Origin: Manihot esculenta
Taxonomy: Eukaryota > Streptophyta > Magnoliopsida > Malpighiales > Euphorbiaceae
Reading direction: 5' to 3'
DNA: 64,000 nt
NCBI RefSeq assembly: GCF_001659605.2
Contig: NC_035162.2
Location: 25,400,161-25,464,160, forward strand
In this document: positions 30,659-43,205 of the stretch, in pieces
How positions within the stretch are numbered: position 1 is the first letter of the stretch
Layout of the letters: every line of letters starts with the position of its first letter
The notes under the pieces: model-generated
The model's input: only the letters and a program-made list of their open reading frames with translations
The model's database searches: none
Told to the model about the DNA's origin: nothing
Made by a program: the position numbers and the translations under genes

Positions 30659-33600
30659 TCCCCTCCCTCTTGAAAAGGATTCGTCCTCGAATCTGTACCA
30701 AAATCAAAAGGAGACAAATCAGAAACATTAAAGGTAGCACTTACACCAAACTCACCTGGCAGATCAATTATGTATGCATTGTCATTGATCCGTTTCAGCA
30801 CTTGATATGGTCCATCCCCTCGTGCATCGAGTTTCGATTTCCTTTGAGTTGGAAACCTTTTTTTTCGCATATGGATCCAAACCCAATCACCTGGTTTGAA
30901 TACAACTTTCTTGCGACCCTTATTGGCCTGTTTCTCATATATGCTGTTACGCTTCTCAATATGCTCACGCGCTTTCACGTGTATTGATTTAACCATTTCA
31001 GCCTTCGCTTTTCCATCTAAATTAGACAACTCGTTCAAAGGTAAAGGCATTAAATCTAGTACAGTTAATGGATTAAAACCATACACAACCTCAAAAGGTG
31101 AATAACCAGTAGAAGAATGGACTGCTCGATTATAAGCAAATTCAACATATGGCAAACATTCTTCCCAAGTTTTCAAGTTCCTACCCACAATAGCACGAAG
31201 CATAGTTCCTAAAGTCCTATTAACAACTTCAGTTTGGCTATCTGTTTGTGGATGACAAGTAGTAGAAAATAAAAGTTTAGTACCCAATTTCCCCCACAAA
31301 ACACGCCAGAAATGACTAAGGAACTTAGAATCTCTATCAGAAACAATAGTCCTAGGTATACCATGCAAACGGACTACTTCCCTGAAAAACAAATCAGCTA
31401 TGTTCGTTGCATCATCAGTTTTATGACATGGAATAAAATGTGCCATCTTGCTAAAGCGATCTACAACAACAAACACTGAATCTCTACCTCTTTTTGTCCT
31501 AGGTAAAGCTATCACAAAATCCATAGATATATCAGTCCAAGGTTCAGTAGGTACAGGCAAAGGAGTATACAACCCATGTGGCAAGGACTTAGATTTAGCC
31601 TGTTTACATGCAAAGCATTGAGCACAAATTTTCTCTACATATTTTCGCATGTTAGGCCAATAAAAGTGTTCATTCAACATGTCTAAAGTCTTTTGCACAC
31701 CAAAATGTCCCATTAATCCTCCTGAATGTGATTCTCTAACAAGCAATTCACGCACTGAACAATTAGGTATGCATATTTGTTTCCCCCTAAAAAGAAACCC
31801 ATCATGCAAATAAAACGTTTTAAATGCCCCATGTTCACATGCCTTAAATACATCAGAAAAATCAGTATCATTCTCATACATATCTTTCAAATGCTCAAAT
31901 CCTAACAACTTAGAACTAAGCATGGAAGTCAATGCATAACGTCTAGATAATGCATCGGCAATCACATTCTCTTTACCTTGCTTGTATTTAATCACATAAG
32001 GAAAGATTTCGAGATATTCAACCCACTTACCATGCCGCTTGTTCAACTTCCCTTGTCCCTTCAAGTGTTTGAGAGACTGATGGTCGGTATGAATCACAAA
32101 CTCATTAGGCAGCAAGTAGTGTTCCCAAACTTCAAGAGCCCTAATCAGTGCATAGAACTCTTTGTCATAGGTGGAATAGTTCAATTGTGCGCCACCTAAC
32201 TTCTCACTAAAATATGCTATGGGTCGGCCTTCCTGCATAAGAACAGCACCAATACCAATCCTAGAAGCATCACATTCAATTTCAAAGGTTTTAGAAAAAT
32301 CAGGTAACCTTAAAACAGGAGCGGTAGTAAGTTTTTCTTTCAATGTGTTAAATGCAAGTTCCTGTTCTTTACCCCACTTAAACCCAACAGCCTTTTTAAT
32401 AATCTCATTTAGAGGTGCAGCAATAGTGCTGAAATCTCTAACAAACCTCCTATAGAAGCTTGCCAATCCATGAAAGGATCTCACCTCATTAGCATTCTTA
32501 GGTGTAGGCCATTCTTGGATAGCCTTAACCTTTTCAGTATCTACCTCAACTCCACGTGAACTAATAATAAATCCTAGGAATATGACACTATCAGTACAAA
32601 ATGTGCATTTCTTAAGATTAGCATACAGTTCATGTTCACGCAACTTCTGTAAAACAAGTTCAACATGCCTAATGTGGTCATCCATGTTTCGGCTATAAAT
32701 CAATATATCATCAAAATACACAACCACAAACTTACCTAGGTAATCACGCAAAACATGGTTCATCAATCTCATAAATGTGCTAGGTGCATTAGTTAAGCCA
32801 AAAGGCATGACTAACCATTCATATAAACCATATTTTGTCTTAAAGGCAGTTTTCCACTCATCACCTAACTTCATCCTAATTTGATGATAACCGCTTTTCA
32901 AATCAATTTTTGTAAAGAAAACAGCACCACATAATTCTTCAAGCATATCATCTAATCTAGGAATAGGATGGCGATACTTTACAGTGATTTTGTTGATCGC
33001 ACGACAATCAACACACATGCGCATTGTTCCATCTTTCTTTGGAACCAACAAAACAGGTACTGCGCATGGACTAAGGCTCTCCCTGATATGTCCCTTAGCT
33101 AGCAACTCATCAACTTGCTTTTGCAATTCCTTCGTCTCCTCAGGATTGCTACGGTAAGCTGGACGGTTTGGAATCTGAGCTCCAGGAACAAAATCGATTT
33201 GATGTTCTATTCCCCTAATGGGTGGCAACCCAGATGGCACCTCCTCAGGAAATACATCCGCAAACTCCTGCAATAACTTAGAAAAAGAACTAGGCAATTC
33301 AACAGTAGGGTTAGTCTCAATCATAAAATTGGAACTAAAACGCAATATAATCAAAGCTCTCTTCTCTAAGTATGCTTTCTTCAGCTCTCTCTCTTTACAA
33401 TAAAAGGAAGACTTGCTGAATTCTTCACTCTTCTCACTCAGCTCTCCTTTTACCTCCACACTCACTAACGTTTTCTCTCCTGCACATCTCTCATTTTTAT
33501 CCTTTCCCGTGCAGTCACTCTCCTTTGGGCCATTCGAAACTTTCATTTTACTGCTGGCCTCTTTTCCCTCATTCTTTTTACTTGTCTCACCTCCCTTACC

Positions 33601-34107
33601 CAATTTAGCAGATTGTTGTAATTTCACTTGATCTGCATATACATCTTTAGGAGATAATGGTACAAGTATATGTTTTACACCGAGGAACGTAAAAGAAAAC
33701 CTATTACTATACCCATCATGAATGACACGCCTATCAAATTGCCATGGTCTACCTAACAAAATGTGTCCAGCCTGCATGGGTACAATATCACAAGTAACCT
33801 CATCTACATATTTTCCAATAGAAAATGACACTTTACATTGCTTGGTTACCTTTGCTTCGCCGCTATCATTCAACCACTGAAGTCTGTAAGGATTAGGGTG
33901 TTTAATAGTTTCTAGTCCTAATTTATCAACTAAAATAGTACTAGCACAATTAACTTGACTACCCGAATCTATTATCATGCTACAGACTTTACCACCTACC
34001 AAACAACGAGTGTGAAAGATGTTTTTACGCTGTTCAAGTCCTTCTTTTTTAATAGAAACATTTAAAGTACGCAATATTACTAAGGACTCTCCCTGAACAG
34101 GATACTC
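30436..34107 (-). CDS. RT-A Pol: protease, RT, RNase H, integrase, LTR-encoded tail (open for 1224 codons)
   Basis: Open from the codon after a nonsense codon at 34108-34110 to TAG at 30436-30438. In order: [13 protein letters not shown] (protease, classical DSG); [15 protein letters not shown] with [14 protein letters not shown] and [10 protein letters not shown]; RNase H with FEIECDASR and THQ-type [16 protein letters not shown]; integrase HHCC ([18 protein letters not shown]), catalytic core ([43 protein letters not shown]), then [18 protein letters not shown]. It has no chromodomain and ends [12 protein letters not shown], followed by about 73 residues in the LTR with [19 protein letters not shown] natural start is not expected here, since Pol would be joined to Gag. 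The gene is dead because gag carries stops. Confidence 0.92.
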   Translation of the reverse strand, partial: EYPVQGESLVILRTLNVSIKKEGLEQRKNIFHTRCLVGGKVCSMIIDSGSQVNCASTILVDKLGLETIKHPNPYRLQWLNDSGEAKVTKQCKVSFSIGKYVDEVTCDIVPMQAGHILLGRPWQFDRRVIHDGYSNRFSFTFLGVKHILVPLSPKDVYADQVKLQQSAKLGKGGETSKKNEGKEASSKMKVSNGPKESDCTGKDKNERCAGEKTLVSVEVKGELSEKSEEFSKSSFYCKERELKKAYLEKRALIILRFSSNFMIETNPTVELPSSFSKLLQEFADVFPEEVPSGLPPIRGIEHQIDFVPGAQIPNRPAYRSNPEETKELQKQVDELLAKGHIRESLSPCAVPVLLVPKKDGTMRMCVDCRAINKITVKYRHPIPRLDDMLEELCGAVFFTKIDLKSGYHQIRMKLGDEWKTAFKTKYGLYEWLVMPFGLTNAPSTFMRLMNHVLRDYLGKFVVVYFDDILIYSRNMDDHIRHVELVLQKLREHELYANLKKCTFCTDSVIFLGFIISSRGVEVDTEKVKAIQEWPTPKNANEVRSFHGLASFYRRFVRDFSTIAAPLNEIIKKAVGFKWGKEQELAFNTLKEKLTTAPVLRLPDFSKTFEIECDASRIGIGAVLMQEGRPIAYFSEKLGGAQLNYSTYDKEFYALIRALEVWEHYLLPNEFVIHTDHQSLKHLKGQGKLNKRHGKWVEYLEIFPYVIKYKQGKENVIADALSRRYALTSMLSSKLLGFEHLKDMYENDTDFSDVFKACEHGAFKTFYLHDGFLFRGKQICIPNCSVRELLVRESHSGGLMGHFGVQKTLDMLNEHFYWPNMRKYVEKICAQCFACKQAKSKSLPHGLYTPLPVPTEPWTDISMDFVIALPRTKRGRDSVFVVVDRFSKMAHFIPCHKTDDATNIADLFFREVVRLHGIPRTIVSDRDSKFLSHFWRVLWGKLGTKLLFSTTCHPQTDSQTEVVNRTLGTMLRAIVGRNLKTWEECLPYVEFAYNRAVHSSTGYSPFEVVYGFNPLTVLDLMPLPLNELSNLDGKAKAEMVKSIHVKAREHIEKRNSIYEKQANKGRKKVVFKPGDWVWIHMRKKRFPTQRKSKLDARGDGPYQVLKRINDNAYIIDLPGEFGVSATFNVSDLSPFDFGTDSRTNPFQEGGDDVSTTNNTKNDELALPQGPITRLRSKRLKEALQGFMKEYVEALQVHFEIEEQSGYSKSIRPNVSLLTIQILYL

Positions 34108-34110
34108 TTA

Positions 34111-35139
34111 TATCTCTACAACAGAACAATCTACTAAAGGTGGTATTTCATCAGAATCAGAATCAGTTTTGGACACTATCTCATCTTCCCTCACTATCAT
34201 GGCACGTTTATTAACACACTCATTGGAACCCCATTTGCCTTTGGAAGGTAACATGCCTTTTTGAGTTGAAGACTTATCAAACCTTTTAGGATCAGGCTTG
34301 GTGTTCCATTTGGAACCCCATTTGCTGTTGGAGTTTTGAGCAGCCCTGTTGCTCTCCTATCTATTTCGGCCTCTTTGTCTTTCCACCTTAATTGCAATGT
34401 TCACTAAGTCTTCCAAATCAACATATGGTTGCAAATCAACCACATCAGCAATCTCCTTGTTAAGACCACCAAAGAAACGAGCCATAGTCTGGTCTTCCTC
34501 CTCCACTATGTTTGCTTTGATCAGGAGCAACTCCATCTCCTTATGATACTCATCAACAGACTTTGATCCCTGAGTTAATCTTTGCAACTGAGGATGGAGA
34601 TCTCTATGGTAATAAGTAGGCACATATTTCTTCCTCATGATTCACTTCATCTCGTCCCAACAAGCAATGGGTAACTCTCCATTCCTTCTCCTAGATTTCA
34701 CAAGCTCATCCCACCATATTAGTACATAATCTGAAAACTCAAGGGCAGCAAGTTTTACCTTTTTATCGTCGGAATAGTTTTGATAGTTAAAAACCATCTC
34801 CACTTTACGCTCCCACTCTAAATAGGCATCAACATCAGCCTTACCATTGAAGCTTGGAATCTTCATCTTTATGGAGTTCATATTACTATCTACATAGGGT
34901 ACACGATCATTGAACCTTCTGGCTCGGAAAGGGGCTCATTGGGCCTCATTTTCCTCTTCATAGTATGGATCGTGTGTGTCATCATCCCTCTGATTGGACT
35001 TGCCCTTTAAAGATCTAAGGTTGTCCTCAAGGTTATCCATTCTCAAATTTAGCTTCTGAAAGCTATCCATGAAAGCTTTATACATATCTTTAAGATCAAA
35101 TGTAGGGTCAGAAGTATCACCAGTATTATGCCCAGACAT
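34111..35139 (-). pseudogene. RT-A gag, four nonsense codons
   Basis: ATG at 35139 (MSGHNTGDTSDP). The capsid part has AYLEWERKVEMVF, LIWWDELVKSRRRNG and VDEYHKEMELLLIKAN; a partly decayed zinc-knuckle region follows. Against the plus-strand copies it has stops near 34935 (TCA to TGA), 34641 (CGA to TGA), 34358 (TGG to TAG) and 34108 (GAA to TAA). The CCHC segment near 34200-34250 is also partly deleted. Confidence 0.87.
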
Positions 35140-35272
35140 TATAGAAAAATTCACAAATCTCTCAACTCACGTGTTTAACTTTCAAGCACTCACTTGGTAT
35201 CTCAAAAGTGCACTTCAGAATAAAAGCTCAATAAGCCAAGCTTGTATGATTCAAATAATAAGGAAAGCAAGG
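35140..35272 (-). other. RT-A leader, gag-proximal part
   Basis: Matches 40694-40830 and, on the other strand, 44220-44344. Cut at CAAGG by RT-B LTR sequence. Confidence 0.82.
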
Positions 35273-35952
35273 TGACGCGGAACCCTATGGCATAAGCCTC
35301 AAACCCACACCCACAAGTAGATATGGAATCCAAAGATTTGATAAACCCACCTCCTATGGCACCCCAAACTTAGAGAAGCTGAAACACCAATGATCGAAGG
35401 ATTTAGGTGAGAATCTGACAAACGCCACAACGAATAGTTGATAAGTAAGCCAAGATTCCTGGTGCAATTGATGAAAGCAAATCCTCACTCTCACTCAAAG
35501 CAATACACGCCAAAGGCATGAGAAGAATTCTGAAATTTTGATTAAAAGGTGCCTCTTACAAAGAATTCTGAAATTTTGATTAAAAGCTGCCTCTTACAAT
35601 TGTTTCTTATCCTTATATAGTAAGGAGAAAAACAAATAAAACCCTAAGACACTCTTCTTGGGTCTGACTTAAACACCTAAGGCCTAAGCCCAATCACACA
35701 CTAAAATAAACGCATAAGTATTAAAACATAAGCCCAAAACATGGTCCAACACTCTAAAACTTAAAAGATAAAATATGGCCAGAATACAAGCCCAAACAAA
35801 GCTAAAATAAAACAAGTGTTAAATCATAAAAATATAGCAAGCCCATCATATCAATGCTGAATAAATTAGACAGCACTATCTCCATTACACACCTTAAGCA
35901 AGGTGAGTAGCTTAGGTGTGTCTTCAAGCATCACGAGACATTTGCCAAAGGC
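35273..35952 (-). repeat. RT-B LTR, truncated
   Basis: Starts TGACGCGGAACC and carries the RT-B-specific segment (ctgaataaattagacagc and onward), but stops at 'gccaaaggc', losing about 130 bp of the LTR start. A tandem copy of about 35 bp (gaattctgaaattttgatta) lies at 35526-35590. Confidence 0.87.
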
Positions 35953-37251
35953 TTCATCCTAATCTGATGATATCCACTGATAAGATCAATTTTTGTAAAG
36001 TACCTGGCACCGTGAAGCTCATCCAACATGTCATCTAGCCGAGGTATAGGATGTCTATACTTCACTGTGATTTTGTTAACTGCTCTACAATCAACACACA
36101 TTCGCCAAGTGCCATCCTTCTTTGGAACAAGCAGCACAGGAACAGCACATTGACTTAAACTTTCTCTCACCAATCCCTTCTCCATAAGCTCGTCAATTTG
36201 CCTTTGCATTTCCTTTGTTTCCATTGGATTGCTTCGGTAAGCTAGTCTATTTGGAATGCTAGAACCAGGTATGAAATCTATCTGATGCTCAATCCCTCTC
36301 AACGGTAGCAATCCACTAGGTAGCTCATCTGGAAAGACATCAGTGAAGTCCTGCATCATAGACTTAAAACTAGAAGGCAAAGAAGAAAGGTTAATATTAG
36401 TGTTAGCAAATAAAATCTCCTTATATCTTATAAGCAACATGGGCTGCCCTAAAGATATAGCACTCTTAGCCTCTCTTGCTCTCACATAAAATGTCTGTTT
36501 TGCCTTCCCCTCTTGCATCTTTTCTCTCACCAATGGGCCATTTATTGGTCTTGATTCTTTTCCAGCCTCTTTACCCTCAGACACACTTTTCTCTCATTTT
36601 TACTGCAGAACTCAAGCTCTCACTCCCCTTTGTAGCCAAGGCCGAAGCCTCCCTCTCCCTCTTCAGCATCTTTATTTGATCAGCATATACCTCTTGAGGT
36701 GATAAAGGAGCGAGTATAACCTTCTGTCCTTCATAAGTGAAGGAGTACTTGTTATTGAACCCATCATGTTGCACCTTTCTATCATATTGCCACCTCCTAC
36801 CCAACAACATATGGCTAGCCTGCATAGGTACCACATCACACAAGATCTCATCCTTGTATCTACCAATAGAAAATGGTATAAGCACTTGGCGTGTAACCCT
36901 AACCTCACCACAGTCATTCAACCATTGCAATCTGTATGGCTTAGGGCGTTTAATAGAAGCCAAACTCAATTTCTCCACCATATACACACTAGCCACATTT
37001 GTGCAACTACCCCCATCAATAATGAGAGAACACACTTTTCTATTAACCAAATACCTAGTGTGAAATATGTTTTCCCGTTGTTCTAGGCTTTCTTCCTTAA
37101 CCTGGATATTCAAAGCACAACAAGTATCTCACCACGTTCAGCAAGCAACACATTATCAACAAACACATCCGAATCATCACAGTCATTATGAGCATCAATC
37201 AATTCAGTCATATTAGCATATATCTCATCATCACTATGATCAGAATCAGAT
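35953..37251 (-). pseudogene. RT-B protease and RT remnant
   Basis: Minus-strand RT from [15 protein letters not shown] back through [14 protein letters not shown] to the protease (LIIDGGSCTNVAS) and the NDCDDSD region. The 3' side is deleted straight into the LTR. A frameshift near 36584 separates the protease and RT frames, and a short deletion near 37113 removes part of the RRALNIQ segment. It ends at CAGAT, where an RT-Bn LTR starts. Confidence 0.87.
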
Positions 37252-37738
37252 TGACGCGGAACCCTATGGCAGAAGCCTCAAACCCACACGCACAAGTAGA
37301 TATGGAATCCAAATATTTGATAAACCCACCTCCTATGGCACCCCACACTTAGAGAAGCTGAAACACCAATGATCGAAGGATTTAGATGAGAATCTGACAA
37401 ACGCCACAACGAATAGTTGATAAGTTAGCCAAGATTCCTGGTGCAATTGATGAAAGCAAATCCTCACTCTCACTCAAAGCAATACACGCCAAAGGCATGA
37501 AAGAAATTCTGAAAAGTTTGATTAAAAGCTGCATTTTACAATTGTTTCTTATCCTTATATAGTAAGGAGAAAAACAAATAAAACCCTAAGACACTCTTCT
37601 TGGGCCTGACTTAAACACATAAGGCCCAAACCCAATCACACACTAAAATAACACATAAGTATTAAAATATAAGCCCAAAACATGGCCTAACACTCTAAAA
37701 CTTAAAAGATAAAGTATGGCCAGAATACAAGCCCAAAC
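37252..37738 (-). repeat. RT-Bn LTR, truncated
   Basis: Starts TGACGCGGAACC and stops at 'acaagcccaaaca', then jumps to RT-Bn internal sequence. The LTR start and the PPT are lost. Confidence 0.86.
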
Positions 37739-38489
37739 AGTCTCATTCACCTCCTCCACCTCATCAATCACGTGCTCCCCATGTCCCTCATCATTCACAA
37801 CCTCTTCTATAAGTTCATTGATGGAATTCTCAACAACTACATTAGATTCATGCATTACAACTTCCTCTTCAATTTCAATCTCTATGGAAGTTGAGATTGG
37901 AACTTTAGCCTCTTCTTTCTCCTTTTCTTTCTCCACCTTCCCTCCTTGAACTAGTCTTGATTCTTTCCCAGCCTCTTTACCCTCAAACTCACTCTTTTCT
38001 CTCATCTTTTCCGCAGAATTCAAGCTCTCACTCCCCCTTGTGGCCAAGGCCGAAGCCTCCCTCTCCCTCTCCAGCATCTTTATTTGATCAACATATACCT
38101 CTTGAGGTGATAAAGCAGCGAGTATAACCTTCTGTCCTTCATGAGTGAAGGAGTACTTGTTATTGAACCCATCATGTTGCACCTTTCTATCATGTTGCCA
38201 CGGTGTACCCAACAACATATGGCTTGTGAGACATATTAACCAACACATTATTAACCAACACATCCGAATCATCACAGTCATTATTGCAATTAGGAGTTTT
38301 TTTAGGTATTCTTGTAGAAGTGGAAGCTTGTGAGACATTCAAACTCTCCATAGTTTCAGTCAACCTCTCAAGAGTCTTATTGAGCCTTTGTAACTCACCA
38401 CTGACTGACTTCTTAAAGAGCTTATAATCGTTACCCATATTCGATTCACTTCCATCAGTACGATCCACCACATTCTTGTCTTTACTCAT
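37739..38489 (-). pseudogene. RT-Bn ORF, long N-terminal type, internally deleted
   Basis: ATG at 38489 (MSKDKNVVDRTDGSES). This copy keeps about 50 residues (LFKKSVSGELQRLNKTLERL) that are absent from the 472-aa copies and match RT-B gag. A deletion near 38225 removes most of the protease start including the catalytic Asp. The acidic linker follows, then a jump into the LTR. With the copy at 60016 it shows the ancestral longer form. Confidence 0.86.
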
Positions 38490-39386
38490 CCTACCTTAAA
38501 TCAACAAAGAACAAAAAGAACTAGCAAATATTGTGTTAAAGAAATACTCAAGTGTTTGCACTCTTACCATTCTTTTGCTGATTCTTCAATTGCACTTCAG
38601 AAACTAAGGTCAACCAACCAACCACAAGGTGCGTTTAATGAAACAAAGAAGAAATCCTAAAGAAAGAAGGAAGCGCGCAAAAACTAGAAAGAAGAAACTG
38701 ACAATTTGGAAAGTAACACATGAACTAGGTTTTGTGCTACTTGAAAAATATCACCTAGAGTATAGACACAAGCAAACAATACTCCAGCAATGTAAAGGAA
38801 GCAAAAGCAAGCTTAAACCAAAAAAGAAACTTAGAAATCAAATAAAAACGAACCTGGACAAAAAATATGGATCTACTTAAATCTACCCAAAAAAAAAGGA
38901 TCAAAACCCCACAAATAGAATCAGAAAAGAAAAATGTAAATTTCTCTCAGATAAAAAACATGGACGAAAATTCTGGTGTTAAAAGAAGGATTTGACATCA
39001 AATCAATTTAGATGCAATTGCCCTAAATGTGCACTTTAGAAAATAGGCAGAATTTCTTTTATCTCCTAATCTGGATTCGACCAAATTCAAAATTCAAAAT
39101 TTAAATTGATTCCCATAAATTACTGCAATTAATTAAGATAGGTAAGGCAATATAGATGAAAAAGGAAGCATATCACAATTTCGGCTAGATCAAGGTAAAT
39201 AAGGCAAAAGCAATGGATTTCGAATTTTTTTGGATTTCGAATTTTTTTTTTATGATTAATAATCAAGAAGGTGCAGCCATGGACACACAAGCTTTCACCG
39301 AAAAAAACAAGGAAGAAAATGAAAACTCAAAAACCCTAGATCCTATGATAAATCAGAATTTACCTCACTTTGGCTCTGATGCCAAC
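38490..39386 (-). other. RT-Bn leader with PBS
   Basis: Single-unit leader with conserved pre-ORF block near 38580 and a mutated PBS complement ggctctgatgcca at 39372-39384. Confidence 0.82.
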
Positions 39387-39935
39387 TGACGCGGAACCCT
39401 ATGGTACAAGCCTCAAAACCACACGCACAAGTAGATATGGAATCCAAAGATTTGATAAACTCACCTCCTATGGGACCCCCAACTTAGAGAATCTGAAACA
39501 CCAATGATCGAAGGATTTAGATGAGAATCCGACAAACGCCACAACGAATAGTTGATAAGTTAGCCAAGATTCTTAGTGCAATTGATGAAAGTAAATCCTC
39601 ACTCTCACTCAAAGCAATAACACATAAGTATTAAAACATAAGCCCAAAACATGGCCCAACACTCTAAAACTTAAAAGATAAAGTATGGCCAGAATACAAG
39701 CCCAAACAAAGCTAAAATAAAACAAGTGTTAAATAATAAAAATATAGCAAGCCCATTATAACAAAGCTGAGTCTTCACAAAAGTATTACTTGATCTTCAC
39801 TTTAGGCTTCCCTTTGTATAGTTTTAGCCCATAGGTTTGATTAGGCTCCCTAAGCCTATTATTGCAAGTGTTGCACCAAATCTGTCCCATATGAGTTGAA
39901 GCACGCCCCAAATATAAGCACGCCCCAAATATAAT
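39387..39935 (-). repeat. RT-Bn 5' LTR, internally deleted
   Basis: A deletion of about 200 bp falls at 'caaagcaa/taacacataag' (39619). Near the end 'agcacgccccaaatata' is repeated in tandem (39900-39933), then the sequence flips to a plus-strand LTR piece. Confidence 0.84.
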
Positions 39936-39940
39936 AAAAG

Positions 39941-40297
39941 AGTCAGGTCCAAGAAGAGTGTTTAGGGTTTTATTTGTTTTTCTCCTTACTATATAGGATA
40001 AGAAACAATTGTAAGAGGAGCTTTTAATCAAACTTTTCAGAATTTCTTTCATGCCTTTGGCGTGTATTGCTTTGAGTGAGAGTGAGGATTTGCTTTCATC
40101 AATTGCACCAGGAATCTTGGCTAACTTATCAACTATTCGTTGTGGCATTTGTCGGATTCTCATCTAAATCCTTCGATCATTGGTGTTTCAGCTTCTCTAA
40201 GTTTCGGGTGCCATAGGAGGTGGGTTTGTCAAATCTTTGGATTCCGTATCTACTTGTGCGTGTGGGTTTGAGGCTTGTGCCATAGGGTTCCGCGTCA
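39941..40297 (+). repeat. RT-Bn/B LTR 3' half, plus strand
   Basis: Runs from 'agtcaggtccaagaag' to GGTTCCGCGTCA. It forms a tail-to-tail joint with the minus-strand LTR just before it. Confidence 0.86.
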
Positions 40298-40331
40298 ACC
40301 AATGGATCCTTGCTTCCTTAATTCTCATGTG
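40298..40331 (-). repeat. RT-B LTR scrap (34 bp)
   Basis: accaatggatccttgc and the bases after it match the RT-B-specific LTR segment at 51032-51062. It links the LTR piece to RT-A gag. Confidence 0.75.
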
Positions 40332-40693
40332 CATAATCTGAAAACTCAAGGGCAGCAAGTTTTACCTTTTTATCGTCGGAATAGTTTTGACAGTTAAAAA
40401 GCATCTCCACTTTACGCTCCCACTCTAAATAGGCATCAACATCAGCCTTACCATTGAAGCTTGGAATCTTCATCTTTATGGAGTTCATACTGTTATCTAC
40501 ATATGGTACACGATCATTGAACCTTCTGGCTCGGAAAGGGGCTGATTGTGCCTCATTTTCCTCTTCATAGGATGGATCGTGTGTATCATCATCTCTCTGA
40601 ATGGACATGCCCTTTGAAGATCTATGGTTGTCCTCAAGGTTATCCATTCTCAAATGTAGGATCAGAAGTATCACAAGTATTAAGCCCAGACAT
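40332..40693 (-). pseudogene. RT-A gag N-terminal remnant
   Basis: ATG at 40693. A deletion of about 54 bp at 40655 (between two TCAAA runs) removes the KDMYKAFMDSF segment. The MNSIKMKIPSFNGKADVD region and FSDY follow, then a joint to LTR scrap. A separate copy from 34111-35139. Confidence 0.84.
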
Positions 40694-41576
40694 TATAGAA
40701 AAATTCACAATTCTCTCAACTCACATGTTTAATTTTCAAGCACTCACTTGGTATCTCAAAAGTGCACTTCAGAATAAAGACTCAATAAGCCAAGCTTGTA
40801 TGATTCAAATAATAAGGAAAACAAGGAAAGACCTAAGAAGAAAAGATAGGAAACAACACTAGATGCAAACTGACCAAAATGAACACTAGATGCAAACTGA
40901 CCAAAGTGTAATTAGATATTCAACAATGTGCAATTTGTCAAACTAAATGTAAGGAAACAACAAACAGAAAGACACTAAATTGACAAACTAAGAATCAAAA
41001 ATTGACAAGACGAATATGCTTAACACGAAGTTTTCCCTAAGCATGCAATCCTAGGTTAACTGATATTAATATTGACTCAACAAAAACAATTCAAAACAAG
41101 CAAACAAAATAGTCACTTAAAACAGCAAGTATTAAGTACAACTGTTTTGTGAAAATACTACCCAAATTTGCCCTAAACCTACCCCAAACTTGTATTTCGA
41201 ATTCCAAGCCCAGAAATATGTTCAAGGTATATGAAATATGATTTTTCTTTTCTTTTTTTTTTCCTTCTTGTTTTGTTTTTTTTTTTATGTGGACAGAAGT
41301 AAAACACTGGAAAATACTATTCTAAGAGTATTAGAATAGCAGCATATGAATTAGGGCAAAAAGCATAAACCAAATCACTAAAGATAGTAATTCCGCCTAA
41401 ACAAGAATTTAGGGTAAATTTTGATTTGAACAACAGCCAAACAATGTATTCGACTCTAATAGGTATCCCAAACCAGATTTCCAAAGTGATATATTCAGCC
41501 AATAATGGACAAAATTGAATGCAAAGACGCAAAGAATAGTTAAGAAATTATTACTAAGCCTAGCTCTGATACCAAT
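40694..41576 (-). other. RT-A leader and PBS
   Basis: The most complete RT-A leader in the window, about 880 bp, AT-rich, with T-runs near 41240-41290. PBS complement agctctgatacca at 41562-41574. No ORF of note. Confidence 0.83.
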
Positions 41577-42249
41577 TGATGCGGAAGCCCAGCCTATTAG
41601 AGACTGAAACGACACATACCCTAGTAAAAAGAACTTAATTCAGAAAATAATTCCCCAATCTAAAGCACCCTTAATTAACATGCAATTAAGAACACTTATA
41701 ATGGATTGATTTTAAGAGCAGCAACAATAAGAAACATACAAGTTAGTATCAAACCTTATTCGTGATGCAATGTCAAGAACCAATATCTCTCTTAAGCTCT
41801 CAAAGAAGAATCGCATAAAGCAATTGTATTGAATAATTGATAATCTGTGTGTACAATATAGAAAAAGAGATGCTTTATATAGCCTAAATTAAGACCCATG
41901 ATCTTTGCCACTTCCCACTACTATGCATGGAACCATGATCTATGCCACTATCCACTACTAGATAACTACCCACTACCAAATAACTACCCACTACTGGTTA
42001 ACTACCAACTACTAAATAACTACCTATTATAAATACAAAATTTGAATTGTCAATAAGCATTCATTTGGCCTAATTGACTTGGAATGGCCAGATTGTTCTT
42101 CAACTTCAAAATGAACTTGCAAAGCTTCAACATATTCCTTCATGAATTCGTGAAGTGCTTCCTTCAACCTCTTGGATCTCAGCCTTGTAATTGGTCCTTG
42201 AGGCAATGCTAGCTCATCATTTTTGGTGTTGTTGGTCGTGCTTACGTCA
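41577..42249 (-). repeat. RT-A LTR shared by two RT-A internal regions
   Basis: 673 bp, TGATGCGGAAGCCC to TTACGTCA. Left of it are PBS and leader (it acts as a 5' LTR); right of it are PPT and integrase (it acts as a 3' LTR). Confidence 0.92.
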
Positions 42250-43175
42250 TCCCCTCCCTCTTGAAAAGGATTCGTCCTCGAATCTGTATCAAAATCAAAA
42301 GGAGACAAATCAGAAACATTAAAGGTAGCACTTACACCAAACTCACCTGGCAGATCAATTATGTATGAGTTATCATTGATCCGTTTCAGCACTTGATATG
42401 GTCCATTCCCTCGTGCATCAAGTTTTGATTTCCTTTGATTCGGAAACCTCTCCTTTCGCATATAGATCCAAACCCAATCACCTAGTCTGGATACAACTTT
42501 CTTGCGACCCTTATTGGCCTGTTTCTCATACATTTTGTTGCGCTTCTCAATATGCTCACGCGCTTTCATGTGTATTGATTTAACCATTTCAGCCTTCGCT
42601 TTTCCATCTAAATTAGACAGCTCGTTCAAAGGTAAAGGCATTAAATCTAATACAGTTGATGGATTAAAACCATACACAATCTCAAAAGGTGAATAACCAG
42701 TAGAAGAATGGATAGCGCGATTATAAGCAAATTCAACATATGGCAAACATTCTTCCCAAGTTTTCAAGTTCCTTCCCACAATAGCACGAACCATAGTTCC
42801 TAAAGTCCTATTAACAACTTCAGTTTGGCCATCTATTTGTGGATGACAAGTAGCAGAAAATAAAAGTTTAGTACCCAATTTCCCCCACAAAACACGCCAG
42901 AAATGACTAAGGAACTTTGAATCTCTATCAGAAACAATAGTCCTAGGTATACCATGCAAACGGACTACTTCCCTGAAAAACAAATCAGCTACGTTCGTTG
43001 CATCATCAGTTTTATGACATGGAATAAACTGTGCCATCTTGCTAAAGCGATCTACAACAACAAACACTGAATCTCTACCTCTGTTTGTCCTAGGTAAACC
43101 TATCACAAAATCCATAGATATATCAGTCCAAGGTTCAGTAGGTACAGGCAAAGGAGTATACAACCCATGTGGCAA
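42027..43175 (-). pseudogene. RT-A integrase fragment with LTR-encoded tail
   Basis: Minus strand: [20 protein letters not shown], core motifs [29 protein letters not shown] and [14 protein letters not shown], then [18 protein letters not shown] and the [18 protein letters not shown] tail to a stop at 42027. The 5' side is cut at 43175 by a 32-base copy of 42909-42940 (43174-43205), so the zinc-binding part and RT are gone. Confidence 0.88.
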
Positions 43176-43205
43176 GGAACTTTGAATCTCTATCAGAAAC
43201 AATAG

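Larger units (their letters stand above)
29934..35272 (-). mobile_element. RT-A element, minus strand, 5' end truncated by later insertion
   Basis: 3' LTR 29934-30658, PPT complement tcccctccctcttg 30659-30672, pol 30436-34107, gag 34111-35139 and leader start 35140-35272. RT-B LTR sequence starts at 35273 after CAAGG. The PBS and 5' LTR of this copy are missing, so no complete target duplication can be shown. Confidence 0.88.

Noticed and set aside
34108..34935. Deamination (C to T) as the single cause of RT-A gag stops
   Set aside because: Of the four stops, two are transversions (GAA to TAA, TCA to TGA), so a methylation-decay signature is not supported.
29934..37251. RT-A at 29934 and RT-B at 35273 as one continuous nest with restored flanks
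   Set aside because: The RT-B piece at 35953-37251 is uninterrupted where the RT-A at 29934 would have inserted, so it is a different RT-B copy.
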